From Hippasteria phrygiana (lineage: Eukaryota; Echinodermata; Asteroidea; Valvatida; Goniasteridae), in the NCBI GenBank assembly GCA_037893225.1, contig JAZGUH010000449.1, positions 434,001 to 498,000 of the forward strand: a DNA stretch of 64,000 bases, in the 5' to 3' direction. Below, in pieces: positions 1 through 12,894 of the stretch (its first letter is position 1; every line of letters starts with the position of its first letter). Made by a program: the position numbers and the translations under genes. The notes beneath the pieces were generated by a model. The model was not told the origin of the DNA and did no database searches. It worked only from the letters and a program-made list of their open reading frames with translations.

Positions 1-287
1 CCCAGTAGGTTTATAGCTGAAAATTGACATGACATTATCATGATTGATGTCATCACATGTCACGTGACGTCATCTTAAAGGGGCAGTTTTTGAAGCCATA
101 TATCTACAAAAGCACAAGGCCGATTAAGTTAATAAGTAATATCTAGGTAGCTCAGTAGCATGAATGTAAAACAAGATTTTGTTTCATCTACCATTGATAT
201 CTCATCAAGAATTAGAATCATACTACCACAAAAAAAACAAAAACATCCGAAACAGCCCTTTGTTTGTACACAAACACCAGTTTCTAG
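1..287 (+). mobile_element. 3' end of a Helitron-like element (array unit truncated by the window edge)
   Basis: The stretch begins inside a sub-repeat unit and ends with a 7-bp-arm hairpin (TGTTTGT-AC-ACAAACA, 261-276) followed by CAGTTT and then CTAG at 284-287, with T next. A hairpin a few bases before a terminal CTRR, with insertion before T, is the hallmark of Helitron 3' ends. The same 160-287 block recurs at 11710-11835, which marks both as termini of one family. No Rep/helicase ORF is visible, so the copy would be non-autonomous. Confidence 0.5.
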
Positions 288-3024
288 TTTCTTTTTCTTT
301 TTCTTTTTTTTTTTCTTTTTCAGACTTTTGCCCATAGCATTTGTACACGATTTCTTTCTACCAGGCACTTTTGCTACTTTTATGCAGCCGATTGCCTTTA
401 AACTTAACAGACACTTAGACCAACTACTCAGGATGCATGCCGAACTTTTACGTCATGATGACGTCATCACGTGATTTTTTATGAATTTTTGAATTTTGAA
501 AATCGTAACATTCATTAAATTATATCTAGCGAACAAAACAAGATATTTTCAAAATTCTTTTTCTTATAGCTTTGGTATGTCTCAAAGATATGCCCTAAAT
601 TGCGAAAATTGTGTGACGTCATGATGACGTCATCAAAAATATGTTTTTTTTTTAACGCATGTAAGGGTCAATCTGATTACAAAAATGTATACATTGTATT
701 TTTCTGTACCCAATTCCAAAATTTCATGATCGTGGCTCACTCAAGTAAGAAATAACAGCCATTTCAAAATTTAGACCAAATTCAATATAACACAAAGGAA
801 TTCTGGGACGGGCTGATAACCATGGCTATTATGAGCTTGCTGTTTATAAAAGGGGTTGATTTCTAGTCTTTTTTCAAGTCGCTGAATTCTTGAAGTTTTA
901 AAATCGTAACATTCTTTTCAATATATCTAGCGAACAAAACAAGATATTTTCAAAATTATTTTTGTTACAGCTTTGGTATGTCTCAAAGATATGCCCTAAA
1001 TGGCGAAAATTGTGTGACGTCATGATGACGTCATCAACAATATTTTTTTTTTAAACGCATGTAAGGGTCAATCTGATTACAAAAATGTATACATTGAATT
1101 TTCCTGTACCTAATTCCAAAATTTCGTGATCGTGGCTCACTCAAGTGTGAAATAGGAGCCATTTCAAAATGTAGACCAAATTCATTATAACACAAAGGAA
1201 TTCTGGGAAGGGCTGATAACCATGGCTTAAATGTGCATGCTGTTTATAAAAAGGGTTTATTTGTAGTCTTTTTTCAAGTCGCTGAATTCTTGAAGTTTTA
1301 TAATCGTAACATTCTTTTCACTATATCTAGCGAACAAAACAAGATATTTTCAAAATTCTTTTTGTTATAGCTTTGGTATGTCTCAAAGATATGCCCTAAA
1401 AAGCGAAAATTGTGTGACGTCATGATGACGTCATAAAAAAATTCTTTTTTCAAGTCGATAGAATATTGCCCATAGCATTTGTAAACGTTTACTTTCTTAC
1501 CGGCCACATTGGTTACTTTTAAACTTGGCAGACACTTACCCCAACTGCTCACAATGTGTGCCGAACTTTTACGTCCTGATGACGTCATCACATGTCACGT
1601 GACGTCATCTTAAAGGGGCATTTTTCGAAGCCATATATCTACAAAAGTACAAGTCCGATTCAGTTGGAACGTAAGGTATGCCACCTGGTGTTATAGATGA
1701 AAATTGACATCACGTTATGATCAAGTCATAACATGTCACGTGGTGTCATCTTAAAGGGGCACTCGCTATATTATTGCCTATAGCATTTGTACACGTTTTC
1801 TTTCTTACCGGCACTTTGGGTACTTTTAAACTTGGCAGACACTTAGACTAACTGCTCACAATGTGTGCCGAACTTTTACCTCTTGATGACGTCATGACAT
1901 GCCACGTGACGTCATCTTAAAGGGGCAGTTTTTGAAGCCATATATCTACAAAAGTACAAATTCGATTAAGTTGAAAAGTAATATCTAGGTAGCCCAGTAG
2001 GTTTATAGCTGAAAATTGACATGACATTATCATAATTGATGTCATCACATGTCACGTGACGTCATCTTAAAGGGGCAGTTTTTGAAGCCATATGTCTACA
2101 AAAGCACAAGTCCGATTAAGTTCAAAAGTAATATCTAGGTAGCCCAGTAGGTTTATAGATAAAAATTGAATTGACGTTATGATGACGTCATCACATGTCA
2201 CGTGACGTCATCTTAAAGGGGCAGTTTTTGAAGCCATATATAAACAAAATTACAAGTTCGATTAAGTTGAAAAGTAATATCTAGGTAGCCCAGTAGGTTT
2301 ATAGCTGAAAATTGACATGACATTATCATGATGTCATCACATGTCACGTGACGTCATCTTAAAGGGGCAGTTTTTGAAGCCATATCTACAAAAGTACAAG
2401 CTCGATTAAGTTGAAATGTAATATCTAAGTAGGCCAGCAGGTTTATAGATGGAAATTGACATGACGTTATGATGACTTCATCACATGTCACCTGACGTCA
2501 TCTTAAAGGGGCAGTTTTTGAAGCCACATATAAACAAAAGTACAAGTTCGATTAAGTTGAAATTTAATATCCAGGCAGATCTGCAGGTTCATAGATGAAA
2601 ATTGACATGACATTATGATGACTTCATCACATGTCACGTGACGTCATCTTAAAGGGGCAGTTTTTGAAGCCATCTATCTACAAAAGTACAAGTTCGATTA
2701 AGTTGAAACGTGGTATCTAACATGAATTTGAAACAATTTTTGATAATTCTTGTAATATATTTTTAGGTCATACACACTTAAATATAAATGTGAAAAATGT
2801 GTGACGTCTGATGACGTAATCATGGTCATCAACTCCTTGTATGCTCACATTTCCAAAACGATTATGAATAAGCCTACGTGATTGCATGAGCTGTCGTAGA
2901 CGACCATGAATGTAAAACGAGATTTTTTGATCCACCATTGAAATCTCAAAAATTAAGAATCAAACTACCAAAAACCCCCCAAACGAAACAGCCCTGTGTT
3001 TGTCCACAAACACCAAAGCTCTAG
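288..3024 (+). mobile_element. Helitron-like array unit A
   Basis: The unit starts with a T-rich tract and a CAGACTTTT-GCCCATAGC leader that recurs at the head of each following unit. It carries about two and a half copies of a roughly 400-bp sub-repeat, then a run of 135-155-bp sub-repeats (spacings read at 2211, 2357, 2511 and 2647). It ends with hairpin 2996-3013 (GTGTTTGT-CC-ACAAACAC) and CTAG at 3021-3024. No coding capacity is seen; short ORFs across it are by-products of the repeats. The 5' terminus of the family could not be fixed. Confidence 0.5.
714..3024 (+). repeat. 2.3-kb direct duplication, copy 1 (copy 2 at 4125-6435)
   Basis: Reading the two stretches side by side at offset 3411 I noticed no differences in the parts compared. 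Upstream of about 714 the two diverge at once (different bases in the Helitron sub-repeat), and downstream of CTAG they differ again. This is either a recent segmental duplication or an assembly artefact. Confidence 0.8.
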
Positions 3025-3040
3025 TTTTTTTTTTTTTTTC

Positions 3041-4164
3041 TTTTTCAGACTTTTTGCCCATAGCATTTGTACACGTTTTCTTTCTGCCAGGCACTTTGGC
3101 TACTTTTATGCAGCCGATTGCCTTTCAACTTAACAGACACTTAGACCAACGGCTCAGGATGCATGCCGAACTTTTACGTCATGATGACGTCATCACGTGA
3201 TTTTTTATGAATTTTTGAAATTTGAAAATCGTAACATTCCTTTCAATATATCTAGCGAACAAAACAAGATATTTTCAAAATTCTTTTTGTTATAGCTTTG
3301 GTATGTCTCAAAGATATGCCCTAAAAAGCGAAAATTGTGTGACGTCATGATGACGTCATCAAAAATGTCTTTTTTTTTAAACGCATGTACGGGTCAATCT
3401 GATTACAAAAATGTATATATTGAATTTTCCTCTCCCTGATTCCAAAATTTCATGATCGTGGCTCACTCAAGTAAGAAATAAGAGCCATTTCAAAATTTAG
3501 ACCAAATTCAATATAACACAAAGGAATTCTGGGACGGGAAGATAACCATGGCTATTATGTGCTTGGTGTTTATAAAAGGGGTTGATTTCTAGTCTTTTTT
3601 CAAGTCGCTAAATTTTTGAAGTTTTAAAATCGTAACATTCTTTTCAATATATCTAGCGAACAAAACACGATATTTTCGATTTTTTTTTGTGTGATAGCTT
3701 TGGTATGTCTCAAAGATATGCCCTAAAAGGGAAAAAATGTGTGACGTCATGATGACGTCATCAAAAGTGTGATTTTTTAAAACACATATAAGGATAAGTC
3801 CGATCGTCATGAAAAGTGGTGGGTAGGTAGATACTGTCACTAGTATGCAAAATCTAAAACGAGGTCATAATGACGTCATCACGTGACTTTTTATGAATTT
3901 TTGAAATTTTAAAATCGTAACATTGTTTTCAATATATCTAGCGAACAAAACAATATATTTTCAAAATTCTTTTTGTTATAGCTTTGGTATGTCTCAAAGA
4001 TATCCCCTAAAAGGGAGAAAATGTGTGACGTCATGATGACGTCATCAAAACATTTCTTTTTTTAAACGCATGTAAGGGTCAATCCGATTACAAAAATGTA
4101 TATATTGAATTTTCCTCTCCCTGATTCCAAAATTTCATGATCGTGGCTCACTCAAGTAAGAAAT
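3041..4164 (+). repeat. 1.1-kb direct duplication, copy 1 (copy 2 at 8734-9857)
   Basis: The stretch is nearly identical to 8734-9857 at offset 5693. Differences noticed include GTACGGG versus GTAAGGG near 3388/9081 and a G/A change in the GCTTGG/GCTTAG context near 3565/9258. Identity stops at ATAACAG versus ATAAGAG. Confidence 0.75.
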
Positions 4165-6435
4165 AACAGCCATTTCAAAATTTAGACCAAATTCAATATA
4201 ACACAAAGGAATTCTGGGACGGGCTGATAACCATGGCTATTATGAGCTTGCTGTTTATAAAAGGGGTTGATTTCTAGTCTTTTTTCAAGTCGCTGAATTC
4301 TTGAAGTTTTAAAATCGTAACATTCTTTTCAATATATCTAGCGAACAAAACAAGATATTTTCAAAATTATTTTTGTTACAGCTTTGGTATGTCTCAAAGA
4401 TATGCCCTAAATGGCGAAAATTGTGTGACGTCATGATGACGTCATCAACAATATTTTTTTTTTAAACGCATGTAAGGGTCAATCTGATTACAAAAATGTA
4501 TACATTGAATTTTCCTGTACCTAATTCCAAAATTTCGTGATCGTGGCTCACTCAAGTGTGAAATAGGAGCCATTTCAAAATGTAGACCAAATTCATTATA
4601 ACACAAAGGAATTCTGGGAAGGGCTGATAACCATGGCTTAAATGTGCATGCTGTTTATAAAAAGGGTTTATTTGTAGTCTTTTTTCAAGTCGCTGAATTC
4701 TTGAAGTTTTATAATCGTAACATTCTTTTCACTATATCTAGCGAACAAAACAAGATATTTTCAAAATTCTTTTTGTTATAGCTTTGGTATGTCTCAAAGA
4801 TATGCCCTAAAAAGCGAAAATTGTGTGACGTCATGATGACGTCATAAAAAAATTCTTTTTTCAAGTCGATAGAATATTGCCCATAGCATTTGTAAACGTT
4901 TACTTTCTTACCGGCCACATTGGTTACTTTTAAACTTGGCAGACACTTACCCCAACTGCTCACAATGTGTGCCGAACTTTTACGTCCTGATGACGTCATC
5001 ACATGTCACGTGACGTCATCTTAAAGGGGCATTTTTCGAAGCCATATATCTACAAAAGTACAAGTCCGATTCAGTTGGAACGTAAGGTATGCCACCTGGT
5101 GTTATAGATGAAAATTGACATCACGTTATGATCAAGTCATAACATGTCACGTGGTGTCATCTTAAAGGGGCACTCGCTATATTATTGCCTATAGCATTTG
5201 TACACGTTTTCTTTCTTACCGGCACTTTGGGTACTTTTAAACTTGGCAGACACTTAGACTAACTGCTCACAATGTGTGCCGAACTTTTACCTCTTGATGA
5301 CGTCATGACATGCCACGTGACGTCATCTTAAAGGGGCAGTTTTTGAAGCCATATATCTACAAAAGTACAAATTCGATTAAGTTGAAAAGTAATATCTAGG
5401 TAGCCCAGTAGGTTTATAGCTGAAAATTGACATGACATTATCATAATTGATGTCATCACATGTCACGTGACGTCATCTTAAAGGGGCAGTTTTTGAAGCC
5501 ATATGTCTACAAAAGCACAAGTCCGATTAAGTTCAAAAGTAATATCTAGGTAGCCCAGTAGGTTTATAGATAAAAATTGAATTGACGTTATGATGACGTC
5601 ATCACATGTCACGTGACGTCATCTTAAAGGGGCAGTTTTTGAAGCCATATATAAACAAAATTACAAGTTCGATTAAGTTGAAAAGTAATATCTAGGTAGC
5701 CCAGTAGGTTTATAGCTGAAAATTGACATGACATTATCATGATGTCATCACATGTCACGTGACGTCATCTTAAAGGGGCAGTTTTTGAAGCCATATCTAC
5801 AAAAGTACAAGCTCGATTAAGTTGAAATGTAATATCTAAGTAGGCCAGCAGGTTTATAGATGGAAATTGACATGACGTTATGATGACTTCATCACATGTC
5901 ACCTGACGTCATCTTAAAGGGGCAGTTTTTGAAGCCACATATAAACAAAAGTACAAGTTCGATTAAGTTGAAATTTAATATCCAGGCAGATCTGCAGGTT
6001 CATAGATGAAAATTGACATGACATTATGATGACTTCATCACATGTCACGTGACGTCATCTTAAAGGGGCAGTTTTTGAAGCCATCTATCTACAAAAGTAC
6101 AAGTTCGATTAAGTTGAAACGTGGTATCTAACATGAATTTGAAACAATTTTTGATAATTCTTGTAATATATTTTTAGGTCATACACACTTAAATATAAAT
6201 GTGAAAAATGTGTGACGTCTGATGACGTAATCATGGTCATCAACTCCTTGTATGCTCACATTTCCAAAACGATTATGAATAAGCCTACGTGATTGCATGA
6301 GCTGTCGTAGACGACCATGAATGTAAAACGAGATTTTTTGATCCACCATTGAAATCTCAAAAATTAAGAATCAAACTACCAAAAACCCCCCAAACGAAAC
6401 AGCCCTGTGTTTGTCCACAAACACCAAAGCTCTAG
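4125..6435 (+). repeat. 2.3-kb direct duplication, copy 2
   Basis: This is the partner of 714-3024. Both copies end at the same Helitron-type CTAG, then continue differently: T tract and leader after copy 1, a 12-bp-arm hairpin after copy 2. Confidence 0.8.
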
Positions 6436-6485
6436 TTTTTGGCTGTTTCGTAGTTTTACGAAACAGCCCTTGTTTTCGTTAAGAT

Positions 6486-6517
<32 letters not shown>

Positions 6518-8720
6518 TTTTTTTTGCTTCTTTTTCAGACTTTTTGCCCATAGCATTTGTACACGTTTTCTTTCTACCAGGCACTTTTGCTACTTTGATG
6601 CAGCCGATTGCCTTTAAACTTAACAGACACTTCGACCAACTGCTCAGGATGCATGCCGAACTTTTACGTCATGATGACGTCATCACGTGATTTTTTATGA
6701 ATTTTTGAATTTTGAAAATCGTAACATTCATTAAATTATATCTAGCGAACAAAACAAGATATTTTCAAAATTCTTTTTCTTATAGCTTTGGTATGTCTCA
6801 AAGATATGCCCTAAATTGCGAAAATTGTGTGACGTCATGATGACGTCATCAAAAATGTGTTTTTTTGTTAACGCATGTAAGGGTCAATCCGATTACAAAA
6901 ATGTATATATTGAATTTTCCTGTACCCAATTCCAAAATTTCATGATCGTGGCTCACTCAAGTAAGAAATAACAGCCATTTCAAAATTTAGACCAAATTCA
7001 ATATAACACAAAGGAATTCTGGGACGGGCAGATAACCATGGCTATTATGTGCTTGCTGTTTATAAAAGGGGTTGATTTCTAGTCTTTTTTCAAGTCGCTA
7101 AATTTTTGAAGTTTTAAAATCGTAACATTCTTTTCAATATATCTAGCGAACAAAACAAGAAATTTTCAAAATTATTTTTGTTACAGCTTTGGTATGTCTC
7201 AAAGATATGCCCTAAAAAGCGAAAATTGTGTGACGTCATGATGACGTCATCAACAAATCTTTTTTTTTTAACGCATGTAAGGGTCAATCCGATTAGAAAA
7301 ATGTATATATTGAATTTTCCTGTACCTAATTCCAAAATTTCATGATCGTGGCTCACTCAAGTATGAAATAGGAGCCATTTCAAAATTTAGACCAAATTCA
7401 ATATAACACAAAGGAATTCTGGGAAGGGCTGATAACCATGGGTATTATGTGCTTGCTGTTTATAAAAGGGGTTGATTTCTAGTCTTTTTTCAAGTCGCTA
7501 AATTTTTGAAGTTTTAGAATCGTAACATTCTTTTCAATATATCTAGCGAACAAAACAAGATATTTTCAAAATTCTTTTTGTTATAGCTTTGGTATGTCTC
7601 AAAGATATGCCATAAAAAGCGCAAATTGTGTGACGTCATGATGACGTCATAAAAAAATTCTTTTTTCAAGTCGCTAGAATATTGCACATAGCATTTGTAA
7701 ACGTTTTCTTTCTTACCGGCCACTTTGGCTACTTTTAAACTTGGCAGACACTTACACCAACTGCTCACAATGTGTGCCGAACTTTACGTCATGATGACGT
7801 CATCACATGTCACGTGACGTCATCTTAAAGGGGCATTTTTTCGAAGCCATATATCTACAAAAGTACAAGTCCGATTAAGTTGAAACGTAATATCTAGGTA
7901 TGCCACCGGGTGTTATAGATGAACATTGACATGATGTTATGATGACGTCATCACATGTCACGTGACGTCATCTTAAAGGGGCATTTTTTCGAAGCCATAT
8001 ATCTACAAAAGTACAAGTCCGATTAAGTTGAAACGTAATATCTAGGTATGCCACCGGGTGTTATAGATGAACATTGACATGATGTTATTATGATGTCATC
8101 ACATGTCACATGACGTCATCTTAAAGGTGCAGTTTTTGAAGCCATATATAAACAAAAGTACAAGTCCGATTAAGTTCAAAAGTAATATCTAGGTAGCCCA
8201 GTAGGTATTTTAAATAAAAAAAATTATGATGTCATGATTACGTCATCACTTGTTTCGTGTCATTATCTTAAAGGGGCATTTTTCGAAGCCATAAATCTAC
8301 AAAAGTACAGGTCCGATTTATTTGAAATGTAATATATAGTAGGGTAGGCAAGCAGGTTCATAGATAAAAATTGACGTGATGTTATGATGACGTCATCACA
8401 TGTCACGTGACGTTATCTTAAAGGGGCAGTTTTTAAAGCCATACATTGTATATCTACAAAAGTACAAGTTCGATTATTTTAAATGTAATATCTAGGTAGG
8501 TCAGCAAGTTTACAGATGTAAATTTACATTACGTTATGATGACGTCATCACAAGTGACTATTACAAACAACCTAAATTATTTTCAAAGTCTAACAAAGAA
8601 AACTGGCAGGAGCGCGATTGTTTGACGAAGTTTAATTATTGTATTCCCATTTCACATCCAAACTAAAAAAAAAAAAAAACGAAACAGCCCTGTGTTTGTC
8701 CACAAACACCGTCCGTCTAG
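6436..8720 (+). mobile_element. Helitron-like array unit C
   Basis: This unit is shorter than its neighbours and has a unique head: a perfect 12-bp inverted repeat (6441-6452 / 6457-6468, loop GTTT), then a long T tract before the shared leader at 6536. It ends with hairpin 8692-8709 and CTAG 8717-8720. The final 150 bp before the end differ from the other units (GTCCGT before CTAG), so it is the most diverged copy. Confidence 0.45.
6441..6468. repeat. Perfect 12-bp inverted repeat (hairpin)
   Basis: GGCTGTTTCGTA and its exact complement are separated by GTTT. The arm complements the CGAAACAGCC that precedes every unit's 3' hairpin, so it may be a subterminal inverted repeat of the element or a second terminus. 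Confidence 0.8.
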
Positions 8721-11700
8721 TTTTTTTTTTTTCTTTTTCAGACTTTTTGCCCATAGCATTTGTACACGTTTTCTTTCTGCCAGGCACTTTGGCTACTTTT
8801 ATGCAGCCGATTGCCTTTCAACTTAACAGACACTTAGACCAACGGCTCAGGATGCATGCCGAACTTTTACGTCATGATGACGTCATCACGTGATTTTTTA
8901 TGAATTTTTGAAATTTGAAAATCGTAACATTCCTTTCAATATATCTAGCGAACAAAACAAGATATTTTCAAAATTCTTTTTGTTATAGCTTTGGTATGTC
9001 TCAAAGATATGCCCTAAAAAGCGAAAATTGTGTGACGTCATGATGACGTCATCAAAAATGTCTTTTTTTTTAAACGCATGTAAGGGTCAATCTGATTACA
9101 AAAATGTATATATTGAATTTTCCTCTCCCTGATTCCAAAATTTCATGATCGTGGCTCACTCAAGTAAGAAATAAGAGCCATTTCAAAATTTAGACCAAAT
9201 TCAATATAACACAAAGGAATTCTGGGACGGGAAGATAACCATGGCTATTATGTGCTTAGTGTTTATAAAAGGGGTTGATTTCTAGTCTTTTTTCAAGTCG
9301 CTAAATTTTTGAAGTTTTAAAATCGTAACATTCTTTTCAATATATCTAGCGAACAAAACACGATATTTTCGATTTTTTTTTGTGTGATAGCTTTGGTATG
9401 TCTCAAAGATATGCCCTAAAAGGGAAAAAATGTGTGACGTCATGATGACGTCATCAAAAGTGTGATTTTTTAAAACACATATAAGGATAAGTCCGATCGT
9501 CATGAAAAGTGGTGGGTAGGTAGATACTGTCACTAGTATGCAAAATCTAAAACGAGGTCATAATGACGTCATCACGTGACTTTTTATGAATTTTTGAAAT
9601 TTTAAAATCGTAACATTGTTTTCAATATATCTAGCGAACAAAACAATATATTTTCAAAATTCTTTTTGTTATAGCTTTGGTATGTCTCAAAGATATCCCC
9701 TAAAAGGGAGAAAATGTGTGACGTCATGATGACGTCATCAAAACATTTCTTTTTTTAAACGCATGTAAGGGTCAATCCGATTACAAAAATGTATATATTG
9801 AATTTTCCTCTCCCTGATTCCAAAATTTCATGATCGTGGCTCACTCAAGTAAGAAATAAGAGCCATTTCAAAATTTAGACCAAATTCAATATAACACAAA
9901 GGAATTCTGGGACGGGAAGATAACCATGGCTATTATGTGCTTGGTGTTTATAAAAGGGGTTGATTTCTAGTCTTTTTTCAAGTCGCTAAATTTTTGAAGT
10001 TTTAAAATCGTAACATTCTTTTCAATATATCTAGCGAACAAAACAAGACATTTTAAAAATTCTTTTTGTTACAGCTTTGGTATGTCTCAAAGATATGCCC
10101 TAAAAAGCGAAAATTGTGTGACGTCATGATGACGTCATAAAACAATTATCTTTTTCAAGTCGCTAGAATATTGCCCATAGCAATTGTAAATTGTTTCTTT
10201 CTTACCAGCCACTTTGGCTACTTTTAAACTTGGCAGACACTTACCCCAACTGCTCACAATGTGTGCCGAACTTTTACGTCATGGTGACGTCATCACATGT
10301 CACGTGACGTCATCTTTAAAGGGGCATTTTTCGAAGTCATATATCTACAAAAGTACAGGTCCGATTAAGTTGGAACATAATATCTAGGTATGCCACCGGG
10401 TGTTATAGATGAACATTGACATAACGTTATGATCAAGTCATAACATGTCACGTGGCTTCATCTTAAAGGGGCACTCGCTAGATTATTGCCCTTAGCATTT
10501 GTAAACGTTTTCTTTCTTACCGTTCACTTTGGCTACTTTTAAACTTGGCAGACACTTACCCCAACTGCTCACAACGTGTGCCAAACTTTTACGTCATGAT
10601 GATGTCATCACATGTCACGTGACGTCATCTTAAAGGGGCATTTTTTCGAAGCCATATATCTACAAAAGTACAAGTCCGATTAAGTTGAAAGTAATATCTA
10701 CGTAGCCCAGTAGGTTTATAGCTGAAAATTGACATGACATTATCATAATTGATGTCATCACATGTCACGTGACGTCATCTTAAAGGGGCAGTTTTTGAAG
10801 CCGTATGTCTACAAAAGCACAAGTCCGATTAAGTTCAAAAGTAATATCTAGGTAGCCCAGTAGGTTTATAGATAAAAATTGAATTGACGTTATGATGACG
10901 TCATCACATGTCACGTGACGTCATCTTAAAGGGGCAGTTTTTGAAGCCATATATAAACAAAATTACAAGTTCGATTAAGTTGAAAAGTAATATCTAGGTA
11001 GCCCAGTAGGTTTATAGCTGAAAATTGACATGACATTATCATGATGTCATCACATGTCACGTGACGTCATCTTAAAGGGGCAGTTTTTGAAGCCATATCT
11101 ACAAAAGTACAAGCTCGATTAAGTTGAAATGTAATATCTAAGTAGGCCAGCAGGTTTATAGATGAAAATTGACATGACGTTATGATGACTTCATCACACG
11201 TCACCTGACGTCATCTTAAAGGGGCAGTTTTTGAAGCCACATATAAACAAAAGTACAAGTTCGATTAAGTTGAAATGTAATATCTAGGTACGTCTGCAAG
11301 TTTATAGATGAAAATTGACATGACATTATGATGATGTCATCACATGTCACGTGACGTCATCTTAAAGGTGGATTCTTCGAAGCCATATATCTACAGAATT
11401 ACAAGTCCAATGAAATTGAAACGTGATATGTAGGTATGCTAGCAGGCGTTATTGACAAAAATTACATGACGTCATGATGACATCATTATACGATTTTCTA
11501 GTAATTTTTAAGTTTTTAAACCCCAAAGCCATATCTCATCAAACCTACATGCTAATTTCAAAAAACAATTTGTAATACATTTGTTAGGTGATAGGTACTT
11601 ACATATGAATGTGCAAAATGTGTGACATCACAATGACATCATCATGGTCACAAACTGCAAGTATGCTCACATTTCCAAAACAATTATGATTAAGGATACG

Positions 11701-11835
11701 TAATTGCTTGAATGTAAAACAAGATTTTGTTTCATCTACCATTGATATCTCATCAAGAATTAGAATCATACTCCCACAAAAAAAACAAAAACACCCGAAA
11801 CAGCCCTGTGTTTGTACACAAACACCAGTATCTAG
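8721..11835 (+). mobile_element. Helitron-like array unit D, last of the array
   Basis: The unit opens with the shared leader and ends with hairpin 11808-11825 (GTGTTTGT-AC-ACAAACAC), spacer CAGTAT and CTAG at 11832-11835. The sequence after it is unrelated to the array, so 11835 is a real outer boundary. Its first 1.1 kb is nearly identical to unit B. Confidence 0.5.
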
Positions 11836-12382
11836 TTTTAACTTGTTTTTTTTTTAATGTGTGTACCATGTACATGTAGTAACATTTCAGTAGCAGATGG
11901 GGGTGTTTATCTGACTGACACAAGATGCAGCGGTGGCGATTTCTCGGCAAGGTTGGAGGGGGGGGGGGGGGGGGCGGAGAAAAAAGTCATAATTGTTTAT
12001 AAGCATTTTGTATTCGGTGTCTCTTGTGTATCCTGGGAGATTTTTGAAAATGTGTGCTGATCTGTGTGTATTCTGGTGCATGTAAAAGCCAATAAACCAT
12101 AGGAGACACTGCCATAGCCGTCCCCTTCCCGAAAAATATTGGGGGCATGTCCCTCCCGCCTCCCCCCCCCCCCCTTCCCCCCCCCCCCCCGTGATCGCCG
12201 CCCACGACACCTACACATTATTATAGAACGAACGGGAGGTTTTCAACCCAGTATATCCATGGAACAATTGCACTCAATCATGGGGTTGAATGGCCTGCTC
12301 GTTCCCGCGTTTTATGCTGTTGAAGGCTTTTCTACAAGTTTTTGCAACACCCGAAACCTAAACGATGTTTAAAAGCAGGGTT
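11836..12382. other. Intergenic stretch with G and C homopolymers
   Basis: No gene is recognised. A run of about 18 G (11957-11974) and C runs (about 12162-12190, broken by TT) are the main features. The proline- or glycine-rich ORFs here are homopolymer artefacts. Confidence 0.6.
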
Positions 12383-12383
12383 G

Positions 12384-12450
12384 TTTGATTTAAATCACTC
12401 GATTTAAATCATTGATTTAAATAATGATTTAAATCAATGGAAACAAATCA
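12384..12450. repeat. Self-complementary GATTTAAATC motif cluster
   Basis: GATTTAAATC-type palindromes occur five times within about 60 bp, spaced by CATT/ACTC. The tract can fold on itself. No element boundaries were found. Confidence 0.7.
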
Positions 12451-12648
12451 AACAAATCACTAATAGAAATCACGTTTAGATTTTTCTTTTAATTTCTGTT
12501 AATTTTTAATGTAAAAAACAAAGTCTGTTATTTAAACCTGACTTTCATTAACTTGAAATCACTTATACTCACTCTAAAGGGATGTATGAGGCCAATTTCC
12601 TGGGAAAAAAATGTACTACATTTATCTTGTGTATAATGCATTCTGAAG

Positions 12649-12894
12649 CAATGTACGTTGGTCATTCTATAAATTTAGGGTCCAATTTTACATTTGACAT
12701 GTTCAAGATTTTGCAAAGCGCCTTCTATCTCCAAGAGTGATTATGTAAAGCAAAGTACATGCCAAACAAGTAAAAAATAGTGTGAAGTGAATTTTAATGA
12801 TACTGGATGGGAAATTACACAGGTCAGGTGTAACAGGGAAACCAAAAAATGTCACTTTTGAACCCTAAATTTATAGAATGACCCACATACATTG
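12649..12894. mobile_element. 246-bp MITE-like inverted-repeat element
   Basis: The ends (12649-12680 and 12863-12894) are 32-bp inverted repeats with two mismatches, starting CAATGTACGTTGG and ending with the matching complement. The interior has no ORF. No convincing target duplication was found, so the superfamily is open. Confidence 0.65.

Larger units (their letters stand above)
3025..6435 (+). mobile_element. Helitron-like array unit B (mosaic of units A and D)
   Basis: This unit has the same leader, sub-repeats and terminus (hairpin 6407-6424, CTAG 6432-6435) as unit A. Its first 1.1 kb matches unit D almost base for base (offset 5693), while from about 4125-4164 to the end it matches unit A (offset 3411). 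The change between diagnostic bases lies inside a conserved sub-repeat, as expected for unequal crossing-over or gene conversion. Confidence 0.5.

Noticed and set aside
1298..5002. Two identical 97-residue minus-strand ORFs (1298-1591 and 4709-5002), and further ORFs sharing their residues (for example 7514-7768)
   Set aside because: They fall in Helitron-like sub-repeats; the identical pair sits in the 2.3-kb duplication, and frames break between sub-repeat copies. No domain is recognisable.
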